From Deltaproteobacteria bacterium UBA2385 (lineage in GTDB: Bacteria > Myxococcota_A > UBA796 > UBA2385): a stretch of 13,115 bases of DNA. A program made the position numbers and the translations under genes. Below are positions 7,932 through 13,115 of the stretch, one piece after another. Under the pieces are notes generated by a model. It saw only the letters and a list, made by a program, of their open reading frames with translations. It ran no database searches and had not been told where the DNA came from. The stretch's first letter is position 1. Each line of letters begins with the position of its first letter. Location: positions 1 through 13,115 of the forward strand of contig DDSR01000444.1 of assembly GCA_002343455.1 (NCBI GenBank). The letters run 5' to 3'.

Positions 7932-7952
7932 GGCCCCCGCGCAGCTCAGAGG

Positions 7953-7990
7953 CACAGCGCGACGCATAGAGTCACAGTGCAGCGTAGAAT
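7953..7990. repeat. Imperfect direct repeat upstream of the second PH-domain gene
   Basis: CACAGCGCGACGCATAGAGT (7953-7972) is followed directly by the related CACAGTGCAGCGTAGAAT (7973-7990); both begin CACAG(C/T)GC and end in TAGA(G/A)T. The second copy ends in TAGAAT, close to a -10 hexamer, but no -35 is visible and a start there would cut into the hairpin that follows. It could be a two-copy operator or coincidence. Confidence 0.3.
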
Positions 7991-8019
7991 GGCGGGGTCC
8001 CCCTTCGGAGGATCCCGCC
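7991..8019 (+). promoter_or_regulatory. Stable UUCG-capped hairpin containing the ribosome binding site
   Basis: GGCGGGGTCC (7991-8000) pairs with GGATCCCGCC (8010-8019): nine Watson-Crick pairs and one G-U. Inside the loop C8003-UUCG-G8008 can form a cUUCGg tetraloop cap. The Shine-Dalgarno GGAGG (8007-8011) lies in the cap and 3' arm, and the TTG start follows the hairpin at once (8020). Folding should therefore hide the ribosome site of the PH-domain gene. It might instead be a terminator for the vWA gene, but no U-run follows. Confidence 0.6.
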
Positions 8020-8880
8020 TTGCTGAGCTTTCGTCCGGCCACTCCCACCTCCTCCGCGCGGACCGCGGCGATCGTCCTGGTCGCCGTGGTCCTGATCCTG
8101 GCGCTGGTCCCCGCCGGCCTGCTGATGGCGCCGCGCTCGCTGAGCTACCGGCTGGACCCCTCGACCCTGCAGGTCGAGGCTCGAATGGGGCCCCTCGACC
8201 TGGGGCGCACGGTCGAGCGCAGCCGGGTTCGGGAGGCCCGCCCGATCACCGTGCGCGGCGCCAGTCGCCAGGCCGGCACCGCGGTCGACGGCTTCTGCCA
8301 CGGGCGCTGGTCCATCGACGAGGTTGGCGTCGTCTGGATGGCCACCAGCTGCACCTCCGAGGCCGTGCTGGTCGAGATCGAGGGCGAAGAGCACCCCTGG
8401 GTCCTCAGCCCGGTCGACCCCGCGGCCTTCCTGGCGGCCATCCCCTCGGGGACCGGCTCCTTCGAGGCGATGCCCTCGCCCCCAGCATCGCCCTTCCTCG
8501 CCTTCGCCGGGGTCTTCGTCTTCGTCCTGGTGGCGGGGACCTTCGGCCTGCTGCTGATCTCCCCCGCCCGCCTCCGCTTCGACGTCGGCGAGGGCAGCCT
8601 GTGGGTCCGCACGGCCTGGGGCACGCGGCGGGTCCCGCTGGAGGGCGCCACCCTCCGCGCCGATCCCCAGGCGCGCCCCACCTTGCGGCTGTTCGGCATC
8701 GGCATGCCGGGGCACCAGGTCGGTCGGTACCGGGTCAGCGGGCGGACAGCCCAGATCTACGTCAGCGATGTGCGCAAGGCCGTCTGGGTCGAGCCCTCGC
8801 AGGGGCTGCCGGTCTTGATCACCCCTGAGGATGTCGATGGCTTCTTGATCGCCGCCAGGCAGGCCCAGGGAGCTTCTTGA
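8020..8880 (+). CDS. Two-helix membrane protein with C-terminal PH-like domain (bPH_5-like)
   Basis: A 286-residue protein. One membrane helix lies at about residues 15-37 (TAAIVLVAVVLILALVPAGL) and another at about 158-181 (PFLAFAGVFVFVLVAGTFGL). The segment of about 120 residues between them starts SLSYRLDPSTLQVEARMG and itself reads like a beta-rich PH-type fold, with two cysteines. The tail (about 185-284) fits the bacterial PH family 5 pattern: LFGIGMPGHQVGRYRV, then AQIYVSDVRKAVWVEP and a closing VLITPEDVDGFLIA. The function of this family is unknown; a structural role in the inner membrane is likely. The TTG start is chosen because GGAGG sits eight bases upstream and no other start keeps the first helix. 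That ribosome site is inside a strong hairpin, which suggests controlled or low expression. Confidence 0.8.
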   Translation: MLSFRPATPTSSARTAAIVLVAVVLILALVPAGLLMAPRSLSYRLDPSTLQVEARMGPLDLGRTVERSRVREARPITVRGASRQAGTAVDGFCHGRWSIDEVGVVWMATSCTSEAVLVEIEGEEHPWVLSPVDPAAFLAAIPSGTGSFEAMPSPPASPFLAFAGVFVFVLVAGTFGLLLISPARLRFDVGEGSLWVRTAWGTRRVPLEGATLRADPQARPTLRLFGIGMPGHQVGRYRVSGRTAQIYVSDVRKAVWVEPSQGLPVLITPEDVDGFLIAARQAQGAS

Positions 8881-8895
8881 CGCTGTGCCACCCCG

Positions 8896-8935
8896 CACAC
8901 GTCGAGGGTGTAGGATGACACACCGACGAGCTGTG
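8896..8935. promoter_or_regulatory. Nested palindrome: candidate enhancer site for a sigma-54 activator, or a terminator
   Basis: Arms pair outward from a centre near 8915: GGTGT (8907-8911) with ACACC (8920-8924), CGTC (8900-8903) with GACG (8925-8928), and CACA (8896-8899) with TGTG (8932-8935), with 3-base interruptions in each arm. The centre is about 83 bases upstream of the predicted sigma-54 start site, within the usual range for an upstream activator sequence. It also lies 16 bases after the PH-domain gene stop, so a terminator role is possible, although no U-run follows. Confidence 0.35.
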
Positions 8936-8971
8936 ACTCCCGCCAAACCCCGCTGAATCCCCCATATGGTG

Positions 8972-8988
8972 CTGGCACGGCATTTGCA
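8972..8988 (+). promoter_or_regulatory. Sigma-54 (RpoN) -24/-12 promoter of the cytochrome operon
   Basis: CTGGCACGGCATTTGCA matches the sigma-54 consensus YTGGCACGrNNNTTGCW at every defined base. The invariant GG (8974-8975) and GC (8986-8987) are separated by the required 10 bases. The predicted transcription start is near 8999, giving a leader of about 49 bases to the GTG at 9048. Sigma-54 promoters need an ATP-driven activator bound upstream, so this operon should be switched on by a specific signal rather than expressed constantly. The activator gene is not in the window. Confidence 0.88.
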
Positions 8989-9047
8989 TAGCCCCTCGCA
9001 CCCCCTGCACTCCCCCGGTGACCGATGCCCCACTCGAAGAGCCGCTC

Positions 9048-11033
9048 GTGATTCCGCTCTTCGCCCTGCTCTGGGGTTGCGGCGTCGCACAGGACTGGCC
9101 GGGTGAGGACTCTCGCCCGACGGCGCCGGCTTCGACCGCCAGCGGCTCGATCGAGGGCCTCGTCTTCGGACCCGAGGGCGACCCCCTGGCGGGCGCCATC
9201 CTCACCAGCGTGCCGGGCGGGCACGAGGCCACCAGCGGCCCCGACGGCAGCTTCCTCCTCGACCGCCTCCTCCCCGGCGAGTACCTGGTGGTCGGAGCGG
9301 CCAGCGGGCTGGTCGCCACCTGGTCGCCGTCGGTCGACGTGTTGGCCGACCAGACCGCGACCGTCGAGCTGCGCTTCGACACCGAGCTCGGCGCCCAGGA
9401 CGGCCTGTTGGAGCTGCGCGTGCTCGACCCCGACGGCGCCCCGCTGGCCGACGCGGTCGTCACCATCTCCAGCGCCGACGGGGACTCCACGGCCCTCACG
9501 GACGAGCTGGGGCTGCTGATCCTGGACGGCTTCGGCGGCCAGGAGATCGACCTGAGCGTCCAGGACGCCGGCGGCCTGCTCTGGCCCCGCACCATGCAGG
9601 ACGTCGCGGTGCCCGAGCTGGGCGCCGTCCAGCGCAGCGTGCAGCTCTCGGGCCGCCCGAGCGACGACGGCCGCTACTCCGAGACCCGCATCTGCGTGAT
9701 GTGCCACCAGGACATCGGCGCCAGCTACAGCGACACCGCCCACGCCCGGGCGATGTCCGCGGTCGAGGGCGACGCCGCAGCCGGCTTCGAGTCCGGCGAG
9801 GTGATCGACCTGGGCGGGCCCACCGCGACCCTGGGAGGCTCGGGGACCGACGCCTGGGTCGAGCTCAGCTCGATGTCGGGCGAGGTCGAGCGCTGGCCCG
9901 TCGCGGGCTTCATCGGCAGCGGGGTGCGAGGGGTGGTGCCGTGGACCGAGCTGGACGGCCAGGCCTGGCCGCTGCCGATCGCCTGGCAGGCCGAGAACTC
10001 GGCCTACCCGGGCTGGAACGGCAACGGCTGGGTGGCAGGGGACAGCGGGCCCTGGTTCACCAGCGCCGGCGCCTTCGCCTACAGCGGGTCGCCCTCGGCC
10101 GAGACCTCCGCCGAAGCCCAGTGCTTCGGCTGCCACGTCACCGGCTTCACGCTGGAGGCCGACGGCGCCGACTTCACCATGACCGCGGCCGCTGGCTCGG
10201 GGGAGCGCTGGATCGAGGCAGCCGTGGGCTGCGAGAGCTGCCATGGCCCCGGACAGGACCACTCCGGCGGCTCGCTCTCGCTGAAGAACTGGACCATCAC
10301 CAGCCCCGCCAAGCTCGATCCCGCGCGCAGCAACGACGTCTGCGGGCAGTGCCACTCCGGGCTCGCCGGCGACGACGGCACACCCTACCCCTGGTCGGCC
10401 ACCCACGGCCTGTTCCAGCCGGGTGAGCACGTCGCCGACTTCGCCAGCTCGGCCTTCGTCGGCTGGCCCAACGGGACGGCGAAGATCCCCGGCGCGCAGT
10501 CCGACGAGATGGCCGCCTCGGCCCACGGTCAGGGCCCCTGGCAGGCGCAGTGCAGCGACTGCCACGATCCGCACGGCAGCGAGTTCGACGCCGACCTGCG
10601 GCAGGAGCACCTGGACAACACCCTCTGCCTGTCCTGCCACGGCGCGCTCAGCTTCGGCGGCGACGAAGCCCAGGCCGAAGCCCACGCCGGTCACCCGGCC
10701 TATTTTCCGGGCAACCCTCCGGGCTCGGGCCGCTGCACCGGCTGCCATATGCCGGCGACCGCCGCGCGCTCTGGCTGGCGGCAGGAGTCCGCGGCCGGGG
10801 ACGTCTCCAGCCACCTCTTCCTGGCAGTCCCGCCGTCGGACTCCCTCGCCGACTTCGACGCTGCGGGCGCTTCGACCCTGAGCCCCGGTGAGTTCAGCCC
10901 CAACGCCTGCCAGGAGTGCCACTCCTGGAACGACTGGCTCTTCGGCGGGAGCTTCCCAGGTCCGACCGGCGACCCTGTCGAGCGCGCCACCCACGAGACC
11001 TACCAGACGGGCTTCGAAGGGATGTTCCCATGA
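9048..11033 (+). CDS. Octahaem c-type cytochrome lipoprotein with N-terminal beta-sandwich (carboxypeptidase-regulatory-like) region
   Basis: A 661-residue protein from the GTG at 9048. I prefer this start over the in-frame GTG at 9018 because GAAGAG lies seven bases upstream and it gives a lipoprotein leader (MIPLFALLWGC, Cys 11), like those of its neighbours; the longer start adds an acidic stretch. Residues about 33-105 and 119-200 look like two Ig-like carboxypeptidase-regulatory repeats (GSIEGLVFGPEGDPLAGAIL; LRVLDPDGAPLADAVVTI). Eight CxxCH haem sites follow, at 216, 359, 395, 432, 502, 527, 563 and 621. The 140 residues between sites 1 and 2 and the CFGCHVTGF / CESCHGPG / CGQCHS series resemble cytochrome c554-type multihaem proteins. 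Extra His residues (DTAHARAM, SAHGQGPW) could be axial ligands. No CxxCK site of nitrite reductases is seen. First gene of the sigma-54 operon; overlaps the next start (ATGA). It probably sits on the outer membrane. Confidence 0.93.
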   Translation: MIPLFALLWGCGVAQDWPGEDSRPTAPASTASGSIEGLVFGPEGDPLAGAILTSVPGGHEATSGPDGSFLLDRLLPGEYLVVGAASGLVATWSPSVDVLADQTATVELRFDTELGAQDGLLELRVLDPDGAPLADAVVTISSADGDSTALTDELGLLILDGFGGQEIDLSVQDAGGLLWPRTMQDVAVPELGAVQRSVQLSGRPSDDGRYSETRICVMCHQDIGASYSDTAHARAMSAVEGDAAAGFESGEVIDLGGPTATLGGSGTDAWVELSSMSGEVERWPVAGFIGSGVRGVVPWTELDGQAWPLPIAWQAENSAYPGWNGNGWVAGDSGPWFTSAGAFAYSGSPSAETSAEAQCFGCHVTGFTLEADGADFTMTAAAGSGERWIEAAVGCESCHGPGQDHSGGSLSLKNWTITSPAKLDPARSNDVCGQCHSGLAGDDGTPYPWSATHGLFQPGEHVADFASSAFVGWPNGTAKIPGAQSDEMAASAHGQGPWQAQCSDCHDPHGSEFDADLRQEHLDNTLCLSCHGALSFGGDEAQAEAHAGHPAYFPGNPPGSGRCTGCHMPATAARSGWRQESAAGDVSSHLFLAVPPSDSLADFDAAGASTLSPGEFSPNACQECHSWNDWLFGGSFPGPTGDPVERATHETYQTGFEGMFP

Positions 11034-11821
11034 TGGCGCTCCTGCTGCTGGCCGCCTGCGGCCTCCCTGCCTTCCGGGCGCAGCCCGTCGCCGAGACGGT
11101 CGAGGTGCGCTTCCCGCACGCCGATGACTACGAAGAGGGCTCCCAGCATGGCGCCGAGTCCTTCGCGGCCGGCCTGGACACCTGCCTGGGCTGCCACCGC
11201 GAGGACAGCACCGCGCCGTCCTGCAGCTCCTGCCACGAGGGCTGGCCTCACCCCGAAGGCTGGCTGGCGGGCGCGGTCCACGGGCAGGGTCTCAGTGGCG
11301 ACAAGGCCGCGGCGGGCGTGGCGGAGTGCCAGGAGTGCCACGGTCAGCCCGACCTCGCCGCGACGGCCTGCACCTCCTGCCACAGCAGCTACCCGCACCC
11401 CAAGGGCTGGGAGCTGGGCGGCCAGCACGGCATCTACGCCTTGGCCCGTGGCTCCGCCGCGGCGGCCTGCGGCTCCTGCCACGGCAGCGCCCTCGAAGGC
11501 ACCGAGACGGCCCCCTCCTGCACCACCTGCCACAGCGGCTGGCCCCACCCCGAGGGCTGGAGCGATGTGAGCGCCCACGGGTCGGCCGATCTCAGCACCT
11601 GCGAGGGCTGCCACGGCACCCTGGGGACCGGCGGCAGCAGCGAGGTGGCCTGCGCGCGCTGCCACTCGACCTACCCCCACGGCGACGACTGGCTGCTGGG
11701 GCATATGAGCTCGGCCTCCGCGGTCGGTGAGGCGGTCTGCCTGGACTGCCACGACGCCGCCGAGGGGCCCGCGGCCATGCCGGCGGCCTGCGGCGCGGCC
11801 TGCCACGGGAGCGCCCGATGA
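11030..11821 (+). CDS. Small multihaem cytochrome lipoprotein made of di-haem repeats (9 CxxCH + 1 CxxxCH)
   Basis: A 263-residue protein whose ATG overlaps the upstream stop (ATGA), with AAGGGA-type ribosome site about eight bases before it. The leader MMALLLLAAC carries a lipobox LAAC with Cys 10. CxxCH haem sites start at residues 52, 65, 100, 114, 147, 164, 191, 208 and 237; a final CGAACH at 254-259 is a CxxxCH variant. Up to ten haems in about 210 residues is very dense. The sites fall in pairs repeating every 44-48 residues, with the second of each pair followed by a motif like HEGWPHPEGW and then HG; these histidines are the likely distal haem ligands. Such small repeat cytochromes act as electron wires or shuttles in the periplasm; MtrA and OmaB play this part in known conduits. 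The genes on each side overlap it, so the three should be made together. Confidence 0.93.
   Translation: MMALLLLAACGLPAFRAQPVAETVEVRFPHADDYEEGSQHGAESFAAGLDTCLGCHREDSTAPSCSSCHEGWPHPEGWLAGAVHGQGLSGDKAAAGVAECQECHGQPDLAATACTSCHSSYPHPKGWELGGQHGIYALARGSAAAACGSCHGSALEGTETAPSCTTCHSGWPHPEGWSDVSAHGSADLSTCEGCHGTLGTGGSSEVACARCHSTYPHGDDWLLGHMSSASAVGEAVCLDCHDAAEGPAAMPAACGAACHGSAR
11183..11811 (+). repeat. Four and a half tandem di-haem repeats (protein level)
   Basis: Units start at protein residues 52, 100, 147, 191 and 237. Each full unit reads CxxCH, 8-12 residues, CxxCH, about three residues, a PHPxGW-like motif and a closing HG or equivalent. The fourth unit has weakened motifs (PHGDDW, GHMSS) and the fifth is cut off after its second haem site, which is the CxxxCH variant. 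This is a decaying tandem duplication of a two-haem module. Confidence 0.85.
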
Positions 11822-13020
11822 TCCTCGTCCTGCTGCTCAACAGCGCCTGGGCGCTGGAGACCGACGTGGTCAGCACCAGCCTGGCCCAGGTCCGGCCCGA
11901 CATGACCGGCCAGGCGCACGTCTCGGCCTGGCAGAACGTCTGGGCCTCGGCCCGCAGCGGGCAGGTCTGGGGCGAGCTGCACGGCGATCTGGCCTGGCCC
12001 TCGGGCGTCGACCAGGCCTTTGCTCCCGAGCTGTACGTGCTCAGCGCCGACGGCGAGGGCCAGCAGGGCGACTGGACCCTGGGCCGCCAGCGGATCGAGC
12101 TGCCGACCTGGGGGCGCATGCTGGACGGGGCGCGCGGAGGCTGGGCGGCGAGCGAGCACCTGCGGCTGGAGGCCTGGGGAGGCTACGCCCACCACACGGG
12201 CTACGACGGCTACACCACCGGCACCCCGCTGCTCCGGCTGGCCGGCACCTACCAGAAGCAGGCCCTGCTGGCGACCGTGGGGGCCTGGGGCGAGCTGGGA
12301 GACACCACCGCCCTGCACACCGATCTGCGGGTCCGCGTGGACAACCCCGAGGATCCGCTGGCCCCCGACACGGCCGCCACGGTGGCCGTCGGCTTCGGCG
12401 AGGACGGCCCGACCTGGGAGCGGCTGCGGCTGGAGGGCTCGATGCGGCCGGCCCGCGGGCTGCGGGCGACGGCCCACGCCGAGCACCGCGAAGCCCTCCC
12501 CACCGTCTCCGTGCTGGGCCCCTCGATCCTGGCGAACTTCGCGCCTTCGGGCACCGAGGAGCTGGGGCTGGGGCTCGGCTGGACCAGCGCCCGCCGCTCT
12601 CGACTGTGGAGCTCGGCGGCGTTGACCAGCTGGAGCACCGAAGAGGGCGGACCCGAGCTGGGCGCGCGCGCCGAGCTGCGCTGGCAGCCCCTCTGCGACA
12701 GCCAGCAGGTCTGCATCTCGCCCACCTGGAGCGGCGTGCGAGGGCCCGGCGGCTTGTACCACTCCGTGGGCGCGGTCACCTCGCTGCCCGTCCCCGACGC
12801 CCTCAGCCTCGACCTGCACACGATGATCGTCCCCTACCGAAAGCCCCACCTCCCCTGGGACACCGTCCTGGTCGGGGGTCTCCGCACCGCCTTCCAGCCG
12901 AGCGGGGCCTCCTGGTCCCTCGCCCTGCACGGCGAGCTGGCCCGCGACGCGATCGCCCCGCTCGACTCCCGAGCCTGGCTGGCCTTCCGGGTCGGCACCA
13001 CCCGCTTGGAGACCTTGTGA
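11818..13020 (+). CDS. Predicted outer-membrane beta-barrel protein, cytochrome-operon partner
   Basis: A 400-residue protein not assigned to a family. It has a very short leader (MILVLLLNSAWA, cleavage after residue 12). The mature part has many 8-12-residue stretches of alternating polar and nonpolar residues rich in Gly, Trp and Tyr (LRLEAWGGYAHHTGY; KQALLATVGAWGELG; SWSLALHGELARD; AWLAFRVGTTRL), typical of transmembrane beta strands. It contains no CxxCH. Two cysteines in PLCDSQQVC could form a disulfide loop. The length would suit a barrel of about 16-20 strands, smaller than MtrB (about 700 residues). It starts inside the stop of the di-haem repeat gene (ATGA) with GGGAG six bases upstream, so it is surely in the same operon. 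The context suggests it holds or threads the cytochromes through the outer membrane; a plain porin or scaffold is the alternative. Confidence 0.8.
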   Translation: MILVLLLNSAWALETDVVSTSLAQVRPDMTGQAHVSAWQNVWASARSGQVWGELHGDLAWPSGVDQAFAPELYVLSADGEGQQGDWTLGRQRIELPTWGRMLDGARGGWAASEHLRLEAWGGYAHHTGYDGYTTGTPLLRLAGTYQKQALLATVGAWGELGDTTALHTDLRVRVDNPEDPLAPDTAATVAVGFGEDGPTWERLRLEGSMRPARGLRATAHAEHREALPTVSVLGPSILANFAPSGTEELGLGLGWTSARRSRLWSSAALTSWSTEEGGPELGARAELRWQPLCDSQQVCISPTWSGVRGPGGLYHSVGAVTSLPVPDALSLDLHTMIVPYRKPHLPWDTVLVGGLRTAFQPSGASWSLALHGELARDAIAPLDSRAWLAFRVGTTRLETL

Positions 13021-13115
13021 TCGACCGAAGCGAGATCAGACCCCGGAGGGGGGGAGCGAAGGGAGGGGCCGAAGGCGTGCGAAGCGCGCCGAAGGCGCCG
13101 ACCGCAGCGGGGGGG
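13017..13115 (+). other. Low-complexity end region; possible start of another operon gene
   Basis: A GTG at 13017 overlaps the barrel stop (GTGA) and has GGAG five bases upstream, the same packing as the other operon genes, and the frame stays open to the window edge. However, the encoded residues are a low-complexity Arg/Gly/Ala/Lys/Pro mix, and codons such as AGA, AGG and GGA are unlike the neighbouring genes. The DNA is a run of G-rich GCGAAG and GCCGAAGGCG elements (copies at 13069-13078 and 13088-13097). It may be a noncoding repeat rather than a gene. Confidence 0.3.

Noticed and set aside
5730..8048. Open reading frame of about 770 codons on the - strand over the vWA gene
   Set aside because: Antisense shadow of the vWA gene; Gly/Ala/Val/Asp-rich with no domain pattern.
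9018..9047. Longer start (GTG at 9018) for the octahaem cytochrome
   Set aside because: No ribosome site, only about 19 bases from the predicted transcript start, and it would put acidic residues before the lipoprotein leader.
10916..11029. Upstream extension of the di-haem-repeat gene to an ATG at 10916
   Set aside because: It would overlap the octahaem gene by more than 110 bases in a shadow frame and bury the lipobox; the ATG at 11030 gives the ATGA overlap and a leader.

Overview
This is a very GC-rich window of compact bacterial chromosome with short intergenic gaps and several start/stop overlaps of the ATGA type. Multihaem c-type cytochromes, lipoproteins, outer-membrane proteins and a textbook sigma-54 promoter point to a Gram-negative bacterium. 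Gene content and GC richness fit Myxococcota or a related former deltaproteobacterium, but no marker gene is present, so this is inference. I see no rRNA, tRNA, CRISPR array, IS element or integrase.

Layout. (1) Bases 2-1674, + strand: the 3' part of a DAO-family FAD oxidoreductase, overlapping by 4 bases an exported protein with a NADase-type glycan-binding (discoidin-like) domain. (2) Bases 1679-3352, - strand: a cytoplasmic PAS-histidine kinase followed by a two-helix membrane protein with a bacterial PH domain; no response regulator is nearby. (3) A 111-base divergent gap, then on the + strand an exported M1 zinc aminopeptidase with a HEAT-repeat tail (3464-5929), a YfbK-like vWA lipoprotein (6018-7931) and another two-helix PH-domain protein (8020-8880). 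The last two genes have ribosome binding sites that can fold into hairpins. (4) A 167-base regulatory gap with a perfect sigma-54 -24/-12 element and an upstream palindrome. It is followed by three tightly packed genes: an octahaem cytochrome lipoprotein with an N-terminal beta-sandwich region (9048-11033), a small lipoprotein made of tandem di-haem repeats with nine CxxCH and one CxxxCH site (11030-11821), and a predicted outer-membrane beta-barrel (11818-13020). The last 95 bases are low-complexity and of unclear coding status. No gene-free stretch exceeds 300 bases.

The standout is the sigma-54-controlled three-gene cytochrome/barrel operon. Its parts (large haem lipoprotein, small repeat cytochrome, barrel) match the composition of porin-cytochrome conduits (MtrCAB in Shewanella, OmcB/OmaB/OmbB in Geobacter) that move electrons across the outer membrane. 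The proteins do not look like direct copies of those, and the barrel is small for such a job. I propose it as a candidate new type of trans-outer-membrane electron conduit or redox module; this is inference from architecture, not from homology search.
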